Source of the DNA: Rhodobacterales bacterium LSUCC0031
GTDB taxonomy: Bacteria > Pseudomonadota > Alphaproteobacteria > Rhodobacterales > Rhodobacteraceae
Length of the DNA: 64,000 bases
Direction of reading: 5' to 3'
Assembly (NCBI GenBank): GCA_015689735.1
Contig: WVSP01000002.1
Coordinates: 620,001 to 684,000, forward strand
The notes under the pieces were generated by a model, which did no database searches, was not told the DNA's origin, and saw only the letters and a list, made by a program, of their open reading frames with translations. Made by a program: the position numbers and the translations under genes. Positions 36,235 through 43,915 of the stretch are shown piece by piece (position 1 is the first letter of the stretch; the number at the start of each line of letters is the position of its first letter).

Positions 36235-36631
36235 CGCATCACATCCTTCCAAACCCAAACCAAACCCCGAAAGTTTGACGCAAATCACTCCGGGCACCTT
36301 GCCATGTGACAAGGCCTGGTCGTCAACTACCAGAGCGACGCTGCGCAATCTTGCCCTCTGTTGCGGCAAGGCCGCAGACATGCGGCCTCTCATCGTGAAC
36401 AGCAGGGCTCAGGGGCCGGGCCAAGTGGCAACCGCAATAGTCAAAACGGCGGAAAATCGCCGAAACGCAAAAAATGGTCCGAAAATTTCGTCAAAGATGA
36501 TCACAGACTCTTTTCCAAATAATGCGACTATGCCATCACTGCTGTGCGCCTGTGGGGGGAATGCAAAACGATAGCCGCGGATAACACGGCATCTTGTGAC
36601 AAGGCGAAGTTGATATGGGGCATTTTGACCA
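36235..36631. promoter_or_regulatory. Divergent region between L,D-transpeptidase and DUF882 genes
   Basis: No gene is supported in these 397 bases. The region should hold promoters for two cell-wall genes. An 11-base direct repeat, TGTGACAAGGC, occurs at 36305-36315 and 36595-36605, near each gene start. A/T-rich stretches at 36440-36530 stand out against the GC-rich surroundings. No confident -35/-10 pair was found. Confidence 0.5.
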
Positions 36632-37192
36632 ATGAGTGAAGCAAAGGTCACGCGCCGCGCGCTGTTGCGCGCCTTTGCGGCAACAGCCGTGACTGCCGCC
36701 CCCGTCATGGCGAATGCCACAGGGTTTTTGCGCGGTGCCGGCGATATTCGGCGCTTGCGGATGCATAATGGTCGCGCGGGTGAAAGCCTCGACATGATCT
36801 ATTGGATCGAGGGCGAGTATATCCAACCCGCCTTGGATGAGATCGCCCACTTCATGCGGGACTGGCGCAATGGGCGCGTGCATCGCATCGATCCACGCGC
36901 CATCGATATCATGACCGCGGCGCATAACCTTTTGGACACGGCCGAACCTTACACGCTTTTGTCGGGTTATCGCAGCGCCGAAACCAACGCGATGCTGCGC
37001 CGCCAATCCGCGGGTGTAGCACGCAACTCGCTGCATATGCGCGGTGAAGCCGCCGATTTGCGCATGTCCTCGCGGACGGTCACGCAGATCTTTAACGCGG
37101 CGCGCGCCTGCAATGCCGGTGGCGTGGGGCGCTATTCGCGCTCGAACTTCGTGCATATGGATTGCGGCGATATCCGCACATGGGGCGGCTAA
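36632..37192 (+). CDS. DUF882 (peptidase M15A-like) Tat-exported protein
   Basis: Exported protein of 186 residues. The N terminus has a twin-arginine-type signal (TRRALLRAFAATAVTAAPVMANA). The mature domain matches the YcbK/DUF882 branch of the M15 fold, with zinc residues in SLHMRGEAADLRM (His and Asp) and FVHMDCG (His). It probably acts on peptidoglycan peptides. It is divergent from the L,D-transpeptidase gene, an arrangement often seen for this pair. Ends with a rho-independent terminator. Confidence 0.88.
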   Translation: MSEAKVTRRALLRAFAATAVTAAPVMANATGFLRGAGDIRRLRMHNGRAGESLDMIYWIEGEYIQPALDEIAHFMRDWRNGRVHRIDPRAIDIMTAAHNLLDTAEPYTLLSGYRSAETNAMLRRQSAGVARNSLHMRGEAADLRMSSRTVTQIFNAARACNAGGVGRYSRSNFVHMDCGDIRTWGG

Positions 37193-37223
37193 CCACATCG
37201 TGCCGCTTCCGAAACACTGACCG

Positions 37224-37252
37224 CGCCCCGCCCTGAAATTGCGGGGCGTTTT
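37224..37252 (+). terminator. Rho-independent terminator after DUF882 gene
   Basis: Perfect 8-bp stem CGCCCCGC / GCGGGGCG with a nine-base loop, followed by TTTT. It lies 31 bases after the stop. Confidence 0.8.
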
Positions 37253-37339
37253 CACATTTGGATGATTGGACAGCGCCCTTCCTGCGCACCATATAACACT
37301 GCGATGACCCGACCATCGGCCAAATATGGGGGACGACGC

Positions 37340-37789
37340 ATGGCCCGCTACACCAAGGATCCAGACATCATCGCGGCGCTGACACCGGAACAATACCATG
37401 TCACCCAACGCGCAGGCACCGAACGGCCTGGCACTGGGGAATATCTCCACAACAAAGCGCCCGGCATCTATGTCGATGTGGTCTCGGGCGAGCCGCTTTT
37501 TGCCTCGTCCGACAAGTACGAGTCCGGCTGCGGCTGGCCAAGCTTCGTCAAACCGATCGAACCCGCCCATATCGTCGAGCTGCGCGACCTTAGCCATGGC
37601 ATGATCCGCACCGAGGTCCGCTCGACCCATGGCGACAGCCATCTGGGCCATGTCTTTCCCGATGGGCCGCGCGACCGAGGCGGCCTTCGCTATTGCATCA
37701 ACTCTGCCGCGCTACGCTTCGTGCATCGCGAGGATATGGAGGCAGAGGGTTATGGGGCCTATCTCGCCCAAGTGGAGGATCTCGCATGA
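37340..37789 (+). CDS. msrB: Peptide-methionine (R)-S-oxide reductase MsrB
   Basis: Reduces methionine-R-sulfoxide in proteins. The 149-residue protein has CGWPSF (near 60) and the catalytic Cys in [12 protein letters not shown] (near 116-127), with [10 protein letters not shown] before it. The two zinc-binding CxxC pairs of many MsrB enzymes are absent ([10 protein letters not shown] replaces CPxCGxHLGH), so it is a zinc-free form. The start at 37340 has GGGGGA close upstream; an ATG at 37304 would extend it. The stop overlaps msrA (ATGA). Confidence 0.92.
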   Translation: MARYTKDPDIIAALTPEQYHVTQRAGTERPGTGEYLHNKAPGIYVDVVSGEPLFASSDKYESGCGWPSFVKPIEPAHIVELRDLSHGMIRTEVRSTHGDSHLGHVFPDGPRDRGGLRYCINSAALRFVHREDMEAEGYGAYLAQVEDLA

Positions 37790-38295
37790 GCTATGAACGC
37801 GCTGTTCTGGCAGGGGGCTGTTTTTGGGGGATGCAGGAGTTGATCCGCCACAAACCCGGTGTGATCGCGACCCGCGTGGGTTACACGGGCGGCGATGTCC
37901 CTCACGCGACCTATCGCAACCACGGGACACACGCCGAAGGGATCGAAATCATTTTCGATCCCGCGATGATCAGTTACCGCGAGATCTTGGAATTCTTCTT
38001 TCAGATCCACGACCCGACGACACCCAATCGGCAAGGTAATGATCGCGGGCCTAGCTATCGTTCGGCCATCTACTACGTCGATGAGACGCAACGCCGTTGT
38101 GCCGAGGACACGATCGCCGATGTCAATGCCTCGGGCCTTTGGCCCGGCCCCGTCGTCACCGAACGCGCCCCCGCCGGCCCCTTTTGGGAGGCAGAGCCGG
38201 AACATCAAGATTACCTCCAGCGGATCCCCCATGGCTATACATGCCACTTCATCCGCCCCGGATGGGTCTTGCCCAAACGCGATGCGGCAGAATGA
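37786..38295 (+). CDS. msrA: Peptide-methionine (S)-S-oxide reductase MsrA
   Basis: Reduces methionine-S-sulfoxide, complementing MsrB. The 169-residue protein has the catalytic GCFWG motif at 11-15, [24 protein letters not shown], and [28 protein letters not shown]. It is translationally coupled to msrB by ATGA overlap, so both stereoisomers are repaired together. No signal peptide, so cytoplasmic. Oxidative damage repair fits a phototrophic, oxygen-exposed cell. A hairpin terminator follows directly. Confidence 0.94.
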   Translation: MSYERAVLAGGCFWGMQELIRHKPGVIATRVGYTGGDVPHATYRNHGTHAEGIEIIFDPAMISYREILEFFFQIHDPTTPNRQGNDRGPSYRSAIYYVDETQRRCAEDTIADVNASGLWPGPVVTERAPAGPFWEAEPEHQDYLQRIPHGYTCHFIRPGWVLPKRDAAE

Positions 38296-38297
38296 CA

Positions 38298-38324
38298 AAA
38301 GGCCGGGCGAAATGCCCGGCCTTT
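38298..38324. terminator. Bidirectional terminator between msrA and puc operon
   Basis: Stem AAAGGCCGGGC / GCCCGGCCTTT (11 bp) around a five-base loop. It sits between the convergent msrA and puc-associated genes and can work in both directions. Confidence 0.8.
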
Positions 38325-38345
38325 GCGTCTCGCGTTGTCATGCCC

Positions 38346-39020
38346 TCAGGCGCGCTTTGACAGGGTCGGCCAACCCAACAATTCAGTGATGCGCGGATGA
38401 CCACTCAGGATCGCGCGACGGCCTGACGCATGCGCCGTGACGCTGCGGGCCGAGGTCAGGATATGACGCCGCCCCGACATCACCCGCGATGTGCGTGGCT
38501 TGTCGCTCAGCAATTTGCCCGGCCAAAACATCTGTGACATAGGGCGGCCGGTCGTGATCAGGTTATTGGGCGCTTCGCGGCGGCGGGTCACGGTGGGCCA
38601 CCCCAAGACATGGGTCGCGCGCCATTCCGCCCAGCCCGAACCGACATAATCGTCGCGCGTCATCACCTTCGGATGGCTTGGCAAGACGCTATTGAGGTGC
38701 TGCTCAAGCTTGGGATCTTGCTTGATATAGCTGTTATCGGCGGCCAAGGCGGCGGCACCATCCGCAACCGCCATCGCGCGGCGGGCGGCACCAAATGGCG
38801 TAAAGGGCGCGCGGCACACAAAAACGGCCTGCCCGGCCTGCATCATGCGCGCGTAATTTTCCGCCGTGCGGGCCGGCACACCGGCTGCCATCATGGCCGC
38901 AAGATCGGCACGTGTCACGACCGCGATGGTGGCGTCGGGAAATCCGTCGCGGCGCAATTGGTCGGCCACGCCGGTCGCGGTATCGACCTTGTCATAAAGC
39001 CGTGAGACGACTGTCGTCAT
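38346..39020 (-). CDS. Puc-operon hypothetical protein downstream of pucC
   Basis: Unrecognised protein of 224 residues. The N-terminal part (about 1-75) looks like an alpha/beta plait of the YflT/17M-type stress domain (VVSRLYDKVDTATGVADQLRRDG, then ATIAVVT). The C-terminal half is basic, without membrane helices, and contains a repeated GWPT motif (VLGWPTVTRR near 145 and LLGWPTLSKR at the end). Its start lies 29 bases inside the pucC end, so it is translated with pucC. By position it corresponds to the pucD/pucE slot of Rhodobacter capsulatus, whose PucE product stabilises LH2, but it is not clearly similar. Confidence 0.7.
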   Translation of the reverse strand: MTTVVSRLYDKVDTATGVADQLRRDGFPDATIAVVTRADLAAMMAAGVPARTAENYARMMQAGQAVFVCRAPFTPFGAARRAMAVADGAAALAADNSYIKQDPKLEQHLNSVLPSHPKVMTRDDYVGSGWAEWRATHVLGWPTVTRRREAPNNLITTGRPMSQMFWPGKLLSDKPRTSRVMSGRRHILTSARSVTAHASGRRAILSGHPRITELLGWPTLSKRA

Positions 39021-40503
39021 GGGGCTCTTCTCCTGTTGGCCGCCTCTCGCGCGGCTGGGGGTCAATGTATGCGGTGGGCCGTTCCGGTCGTCCCTGCCGC
39101 TGATGATAGTGCGTGGTCTGGAAAAGTCCCGCTTCCCTGTGCCGCAAAGCGACCAAAACCGCGACCGTGGCGATCAAGAATGCCAATTCAAGCGCGAAAA
39201 CCGGGGTATAGGGTGCCTCGGGGCGCATCGACGGCGCCGCTGGAAGCGCAGCGATTACGTCACGGATCACACCGCCCAACCCGACCGCGATCCCAGCCGC
39301 CGTTGCCTGCACAGCTCCCCAAGCGCCAAGCGCCAGCCCCACCTGCGCGCGCGGAGCAGCCCGCATCGTGGCCGTCAGTGTCCCATGGCCGAACAACCCC
39401 GCGCCAAGCCCCGCAAGCCCGGTGCCAATCACGAAGAGCGTGACCACTTCAAGTGGTCCGGCTGCGATGATCAAGGCAAAGGCAGGTAACCCGATGAGCG
39501 TACCCCACCAGGCGACTTGCACAGGTGCCACCCCGTTCAGCAACACGCGCGAGGCGATGGCAAAGCCCAATAGACCGCCCGCTGCCAGCACAGCCGTCAA
39601 CCGCGTGGTTGCCCCCACCGCCATATTCAGCACTTGCCCGCCATAGGGTTCAAGCACGACATCGGCCATGCCAAACCCCATCGTGCCAAGCGCGATCACC
39701 ACCAAAAGGCCGACGGCGGACCGGCCTTGGACGAACAAGCGCCACGCATCGCGAAATTCCGGTTGTGTCTGGACATTGGCGGCGCGCGCGCGATCACGCG
39801 GTTCTTGCTTCCACAGCGCGATCAGGTTGAGCGCGACCGTGATCACCGCCGCTCCTTGCACGACTTGGATCAACCGACCCGGCGTGTAGGGTTCAAGCAA
39901 CCAGCCAAAGATCAGCGCCGCACCGATCATACCCAACAAAAGCATGACATACATCAGCCCCACCACCTTGGGCTGTTCCTCGACACCGACGAGGTCTGTC
40001 GCCAAGGCAAGGCCCACGGTCTGCACTGTGTGAATGCCGGCGCCAACCAGCAAGAACGCAAGCGCCGCCGCCGAATGGCCGATCCAGATCGGCGCATCGG
40101 CCGCCTGATCATAGCCCGACAGCACCAACAGCGCAAAAGGCATCACGGCAAAGCCGCCAAATTGCAGCATCGTGCCGCGCCAGATATACGGCACGCGCCG
40201 CCAGCCAAGTGCAGATCGATGGGTATCGGATTTATACCCAATTAACGCGCGAAAGGGTGCAAAGACCAGCGGGAGGGCGATCATGACGCCGACCAGCGTT
40301 GCCGGAACGCCCAGCTCCACGATCATCACGCGGTTCAGCGTGCCGACCAAAAGCACCAGAGCCATGCCAACCGTTACTTGGAACAACGACAGCCGTAACA
40401 GGCGTGACAGCGGCACCGCCTCGGTCGCGACATCTGCAAAGGGCAGGAAACGCGGGCCGATTGTCTGGATCTTGCGCAGCGCGCTATCGCGTAAACTCGC
40501 CAT
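38992..40503 (-). CDS. pucC: LH2 assembly protein PucC
   Basis: Membrane protein needed for assembly and amount of LH2 light-harvesting complex; a member of the bacteriochlorophyll-delivery (BCD) branch of the major facilitator superfamily. The 503-residue protein has about 12 helices with the PucC signature PRFLPFADVATEAVPLSRLLRLSLFQ at the N terminus and ALIGYKSDTHRSALGWRRVPYIW (near 93-115). The start at 40503 has GGAAAG nine bases upstream; an ATG at 40524 is an alternative. It follows pucA after an intergenic hairpin, which typically lowers pucC expression relative to pucBA. Confidence 0.95.
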   Translation of the reverse strand: MASLRDSALRKIQTIGPRFLPFADVATEAVPLSRLLRLSLFQVTVGMALVLLVGTLNRVMIVELGVPATLVGVMIALPLVFAPFRALIGYKSDTHRSALGWRRVPYIWRGTMLQFGGFAVMPFALLVLSGYDQAADAPIWIGHSAAALAFLLVGAGIHTVQTVGLALATDLVGVEEQPKVVGLMYVMLLLGMIGAALIFGWLLEPYTPGRLIQVVQGAAVITVALNLIALWKQEPRDRARAANVQTQPEFRDAWRLFVQGRSAVGLLVVIALGTMGFGMADVVLEPYGGQVLNMAVGATTRLTAVLAAGGLLGFAIASRVLLNGVAPVQVAWWGTLIGLPAFALIIAAGPLEVVTLFVIGTGLAGLGAGLFGHGTLTATMRAAPRAQVGLALGAWGAVQATAAGIAVGLGGVIRDVIAALPAAPSMRPEAPYTPVFALELAFLIATVAVLVALRHREAGLFQTTHYHQRQGRPERPTAYIDPQPRERRPTGEEPHDDSRLTAL

Positions 40504-40549
40504 CTGGGTCTGCTTTCCATCCACCCATTGACCGGGGGCGGGCCGGGGT

Positions 40550-40586
40550 CGGGTCGGGGGTGCGCTCAGGCGCGGCCTCCGACCCG
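40550..40586 (-). terminator. Intercistronic stem-loop between pucA and pucC
   Basis: Perfect 8-bp stem (CGGGTCGG / CCGACCCG) enclosing about 21 bases. There is no T-run. In Rhodobacter, a hairpin at this place protects the abundant pucBA message from 3' decay and reduces read-through into pucC; the same role is inferred here. Confidence 0.65.
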
Positions 40587-40618
40587 TCTGTTACGGTCGT
40601 TCAGCATCGGATCGGTCC

Positions 40619-40954
40619 TTACCGCAAAGCGGCTTGGGTCAGATCGTCAACCACCAGTGTTGCCGCGCGGCCATCGGGCAAGATCACCCGCATTGCATGC
40701 GTGCCATCGGCCTGTGCCTCCAGATACATCGGAAGCGAGGTCGCCGCATTCGCCGTAGCGGGCATGATCGCCGGCTGGGAGTGCAACGCCGCGCTCCCGC
40801 TTGCTGCGGATGCGCCAGAGAGGAAATCGGCAACCCATGTCGTGTTGCTCAAGACTGCCACATGGACAGCGAACGAGCCCACGGCCACAGCGCCGAGGAA
40901 CAGTGGCACGCCCACGGTCGGTTTGACCACGAGCCACATCTTTGCGTTATTCAT
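40619..40954 (-). CDS. pucA: LH2 light-harvesting alpha subunit PucA, extended
   Basis: Antenna polypeptide that binds bacteriochlorophyll in peripheral LH2. Residues 1-47 align without gaps to Rhodobacter sphaeroides PucA: KIW-like start, [14 protein letters not shown], the B850 ligand His31 and Trp40. Positions 44-45 are Phe-Leu instead of Tyr-Tyr, the pair linked to B800-820-type (LH3) absorption. The protein is 111 residues rather than about 54, with a soluble C-terminal tail of about 60 residues ending DDLTQAALR. It follows pucB by 12 bases. Confidence 0.94.
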   Translation of the reverse strand: MNNAKMWLVVKPTVGVPLFLGAVAVGSFAVHVAVLSNTTWVADFLSGASAASGSAALHSQPAIMPATANAATSLPMYLEAQADGTHAMRVILPDGRAATLVVDDLTQAALR

Positions 40955-40966
40955 GATGTGCCTCCC

Positions 40967-41122
40967 TCAGCCAAGCCACGGTGTGGACACCGCCACCAAC
41001 ACATGTGCCAAAAGCGCGATCGCGCCAAAGACACGCGTGCCGTCGATGAGGTAGCTATGCACCTCTTCTGCTTCTTTCAGGGTCAGGCCAGTTGGCCATA
41101 CCTTATCGGGATCGTTGGACAT
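40967..41122 (-). CDS. pucB: LH2 light-harvesting beta subunit PucB
   Basis: Small inner-membrane antenna protein (51 residues) that pairs with PucA and binds B800 and B850 bacteriochlorophylls and carotenoid. It aligns gap-free with Rhodobacter PucB: KVWPTGLTLKEAEEVHSYLI, His22, Arg30 and the B850 ligand His40 in ALLAHVLVAVSTPWLG. The start at 41122 has a very strong AAAGGAGGGG ribosome-binding site, fitting high expression. It is the first gene of the puc operon, about 100 bases after two PpsR-type operators. Confidence 0.96.
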   Translation of the reverse strand: MSNDPDKVWPTGLTLKEAEEVHSYLIDGTRVFGAIALLAHVLVAVSTPWLG

Positions 41123-41219
41123 CCGACGCCCCTCCTTTCTCTTCTTGTCAAAGGCGGGCGGGATGCCACGCCGCTCATGAGAACGCGCTTGGGCAAGACG
41201 CAATCCTCTAAAGAGAGAG

Positions 41220-41237
41220 TGTCACGCTAAGTTTACA
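41220..41237. promoter_or_regulatory. PpsR/CrtJ operator 1 (TGT-N12-ACA)
   Basis: TGTCACGCTAAGTTTACA fits the TGT-N12-ACA consensus exactly. PpsR (CrtJ) represses photosynthesis genes under oxygen and binds pairs of such sites. It lies 98 bases upstream of the pucB start. Confidence 0.75.
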
Positions 41238-41245
41238 ACTTCAAC

Positions 41246-41263
41246 TGTAAATTTACATGGACA
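41246..41263. promoter_or_regulatory. PpsR/CrtJ operator 2 (TGT-N12-ACA)
   Basis: TGTAAATTTACATGGACA is a second exact TGT-N12-ACA site, eight bases from operator 1. This spacing is the one used for cooperative PpsR binding at several Rhodobacter promoters. The site also contains the perfect palindrome TGTAAATTTACA. Confidence 0.78.
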
Positions 41264-41480
41264 TTTTGCAGGCCTAACCCTGCGAAATTCCAGTAGAAGA
41301 TCGCACCAATCCCCTGACGACGACGCCAAACACCCCTGATCCCATGGAATTTTCCCCTGATTCCATTCCCCCATCGCCAAGCCGCTTTACCCAACTGGCC
41401 AAGCAGGTCTATAGCCAACGGCAAGACGGGGTGCGTGAAAATCTGCCCCAGACCCAGGCCCGATGGAAAGATGTTGCACC

Positions 41481-42110
41481 ATGTCGATTGCACAAACCGT
41501 CTATGAGGCATTTATCGATGGTCTGCGCACCGGCAGCTATCGGCCGGGCGACCGTATCCGCGCCGAGGATCTGGCCAAGACCTTCGCGGTAAGCCGCACC
41601 CCCGTGCGCGAGGCGCTGTCGCGGCTGCAAGAGCGTGGCTTGTTGCAGATGACCGCGGGTGGGCTTGCGGTCACCCAGCTTGACCGCACCGCCGTGCTCG
41701 AGCTTTACGCCGTGCGCGAATTGATGGAGGGGTCGGCCGCGCGCTTTGCTGCCCAGCATGCCTCACCCGCGGACCTATTCACCATGCGCCAGATCGCCGA
41801 GGCCTTTGGCGCGACGCTCGCCGACGATCCGGCCCGCGTGGCCCAGCTCAACCGCGCCTTTCATGCCGCGATCTACGAGGCGGCACATAATAAGTTCCTG
41901 TTGACCATCCTTGAGGGGATGCATGACACGCTGATGCTCTTGCCCTCGACCACCTTCACCGTGGGGGGGCGCCAAGGCAACGCGGTGGGCGAGCATCTGG
42001 CCATTCTTGACGCCATCGAAGGTCGTGACCCCGACGCCGCCGAGGAACACGCCCGCGCCCATATTCGCCACGCCCGCGACACGCGGCTGGGGATGATGTT
42101 TCAATACTAA
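41481..42110 (+). CDS. GntR-family transcriptional regulator (FadR/FCD type)
   Basis: Regulator of 209 residues. The winged helix-turn-helix spans about 1-70 (GSYRPGDRIRAEDLAKTFAVSRTPVREALSRLQERGLL). An FCD effector domain follows (about 75-205), with metal/ligand histidines in NRAFHAAIYEAAHN, GEHLAIL and HARAHIRHARDTR. FCD-GntR proteins commonly respond to sugar acids or other carboxylates. It is convergent with an Ldh_2-type dehydrogenase, its likely target. The start at 41481 has GGAAAG ten bases upstream. Confidence 0.88.
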   Translation: MSIAQTVYEAFIDGLRTGSYRPGDRIRAEDLAKTFAVSRTPVREALSRLQERGLLQMTAGGLAVTQLDRTAVLELYAVRELMEGSAARFAAQHASPADLFTMRQIAEAFGATLADDPARVAQLNRAFHAAIYEAAHNKFLLTILEGMHDTLMLLPSTTFTVGGRQGNAVGEHLAILDAIEGRDPDAAEEHARAHIRHARDTRLGMMFQY

Positions 42111-42114
42111 ACCG

Positions 42115-43194
42115 TCAAAGCCCCTTGGGCAGGGCGATGCCCCCTGCCCGCGCCAAATCGACCAGCGGGGCCAGATCGGCACGGGCATAAGGGATGCCAT
42201 GGGCAAGCCGCGCGGCCTCGCGCCGGGCCTCGATCTCGCCGGGCATGAAGATATCGTCGGCCCCCGCAGCCTTGGGGTTGGCTTTGACACGCGTCACCAG
42301 ATCGCCCATGCGCGCAGCAATCTCATCGGCGGGTAGGAACAGGTCGGGGCGCATCACGAGGATGAAATGACCCACGCCCTGCGGTCGGTCGAAGCGCTTG
42401 TATTGATCGCCCACCTCGCCGCCGTAGCGCGCGCCAGTCAGCACGCCGCACAAGATATCAAGCATCATCGACAATCCCGCGCCCTTGGGGCCGCCAATGG
42501 GTAACAACACGCCACCCGCCATCACCGCCGCCGGATCCGTGGTATTGCGCCCCTCGGCATCGAGGCCCCAGCCTTCCGGTATCATCCGCCCCTCGCGCGC
42601 AGCCTTACGGATCTTGCCCCGCGCCACGACAGTGGGGGCCATGTCGAGGACAAAAGGCACCGATCCCGGCGCAGGCACGCCCACGGCAAAGGGCGAGGTG
42701 CCAAACATTTCCGCCCGCCCGCCCCATGGCGGCATGGCAGGCGAGGCATTGGTCAAGACCATCGCGGCAAAGCCTGCATCGATCGCCTGTAACAAATAAG
42801 TTGCGGCCATGCCGTAATGGGTGGAATTGCGCACCCCGATCAGGCCCAACCCCAACTCGCGCGCCATGCCGATGGCATGATCCACTGCCCGTGTCGCCAC
42901 GACGAAACCAAGGCCATTCTTGCCATCAAGCCGCGCGACATTCGGCGCGACCGCCTCGAAGTCGAGCTTGGGGGCAGGATCGACCAACCCCTTGGCGATG
43001 CGGTCGAGATATCCGGGCAAGCGGATCATCCCATGGGTATCGACACCGCGCAAATCGGCCCGCACAAGGCAGCGAGCGGCAATCGCGGCATCATCGGCGG
43101 GCAGGCCAGCCGCCCGCAACAGCGCCATGGCAAGCCCCTCGGCCTCAGCGCGGTCAAGCGTGACCTGGCCCTTGTCGTCGGCGCTGTCAGACAT
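42115..43194 (-). CDS. Malate/L-lactate dehydrogenase family (Ldh_2) oxidoreductase
   Basis: NAD(P)-dependent dehydrogenase of 359 residues from the Ldh_2 family, which is distinct from classical LDH and acts on 2-hydroxy or 2-keto acids. It has RADLRGVDTHGMIRLPGYL (near 48), GVRNSTHYGMAATYLLQA with catalytic His, and the nucleotide-binding TNASPAMPPWGG and GGPKGAGLSMM segments. A strong AAGGGGGG ribosome-binding site lies before the start. Possible substrates include ketogluconate, delta-1-piperideine-2-carboxylate or ureidoglycolate; the sequence does not decide. The GntR gene next to it is the likely regulator. Confidence 0.88.
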   Translation of the reverse strand: MSDSADDKGQVTLDRAEAEGLAMALLRAAGLPADDAAIAARCLVRADLRGVDTHGMIRLPGYLDRIAKGLVDPAPKLDFEAVAPNVARLDGKNGLGFVVATRAVDHAIGMARELGLGLIGVRNSTHYGMAATYLLQAIDAGFAAMVLTNASPAMPPWGGRAEMFGTSPFAVGVPAPGSVPFVLDMAPTVVARGKIRKAAREGRMIPEGWGLDAEGRNTTDPAAVMAGGVLLPIGGPKGAGLSMMLDILCGVLTGARYGGEVGDQYKRFDRPQGVGHFILVMRPDLFLPADEIAARMGDLVTRVKANPKAAGADDIFMPGEIEARREAARLAHGIPYARADLAPLVDLARAGGIALPKGL

Positions 43195-43230
43195 GTCCGA
43201 TCCCCCCTTGATGTCCTGCCCTGTCGGACA
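43194..43230. promoter_or_regulatory. Inverted repeat before the dehydrogenase start
   Basis: TGTCCGA at 43194-43200 and TCGGACA at 43224-43230 form an inverted repeat, with an inner TGTCC/GGACA pair nine bases apart (43212-43230). It overlaps the start region of the dehydrogenase gene and could be a GntR operator; this is a weak inference. Confidence 0.3.
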
Positions 43231-43390
43231 CGGATGAATACACCGGCACGCAGCTTTGTCGAGCCTCGCGCCCGAAGGGACACGCCCGATGTCGGCCCAC
43301 CGCTTTCACCTCCTGGTCAAGGCCAAGCTCGCGACAGGCGCAGTCGAGCGCGGCAAAGTCATGGAGCGATGGCCCTTCCAGAGCGGGTGC

Positions 43391-43915
43391 CTAGACCAGC
43401 CCAAACGCGCCCAGAACCGCCGCCATGCCCAAGATCGCCAAGGGCGGCAAGCGGGTGCGCAGCGACAAGGCCGCGGCCCCGCTTGTAACGCCCAGCGCCA
43501 TCGGGCTCACCGCCGATGTTTGGGTCAGCAAGGCCGCGCTTGACGCAAGCAGCCCCACGGTCACAGGCACTAAGCCCTTGCGCAACAGGTCGAACCAGCG
43601 CTGATCGGCCCAGCGCGACCACCCCCGCGCCAGCAAGACCGACAAGATAAAAGAGGGCAGCACAAAGACGCAGATCGCCAAGGCCCCCACCCAAAGCCCC
43701 CCCATGCGCGCGCCCACCAAGGCGACAAAGATGGTGTTCGGCCCCGGTGCGGCCTGCGCCAAGGCAAAAAGCGCGGCGAATTCCTCGGCCCCGATCCAGC
43801 CATTTTCAACCACCACGACGCGCTGCAACTCGGCCACCACGACATAGATACCACCAATCGCCAAGAGCGATTGCACCAACAAATGCCCAAAAAGACTGAG
43901 GATCGCTTCATCCAT
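43391..43915 (-). CDS. Chromate transporter subunit, ChrA C-terminal-type half
   Basis: Inner-membrane protein of 174 residues matching one half of the two-domain CHR-family transporter. It has the domain motif AQAAPGPNTIFVALVGARMGG (near 50-70) and about five to six helices. It overlaps the previous half-gene by eight bases, so the two are coupled and likely form a heterodimer (short-chain CHR pair). The role is chromate or sulfate-like anion export. It ends 196 bases before the dehydrogenase start. Confidence 0.88.
   Translation of the reverse strand: MDEAILSLFGHLLVQSLLAIGGIYVVVAELQRVVVVENGWIGAEEFAALFALAQAAPGPNTIFVALVGARMGGLWVGALAICVFVLPSFILSVLLARGWSRWADQRWFDLLRKGLVPVTVGLLASSAALLTQTSAVSPMALGVTSGAAALSLRTRLPPLAILGMAAVLGAFGLV

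Larger units (their letters stand above)
41123..41480. promoter_or_regulatory. Divergent promoter region pucB / GntR regulator
   Basis: This 358-base stretch has no gene. The pucB-proximal half contains the puc promoter and two PpsR/CrtJ-type sites (41220-41263). The half nearer the GntR gene (41330-41380) has a short direct repeat CCCCTGAT-N-CCAT and otherwise shows nothing recognised. Confidence 0.75.

Noticed and set aside
41344-41592. Short plus-strand open frame upstream of the GntR gene
   Set aside because: It runs into the regulator gene in another frame, has no ribosome-binding site and no recognisable features; it is treated as noncoding promoter DNA.
43256-43543. Plus-strand open frame between the dehydrogenase and chromate transporter
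   Set aside because: It extends antisense into the transporter gene and has a basic, low-complexity translation, typical of shadow frames.
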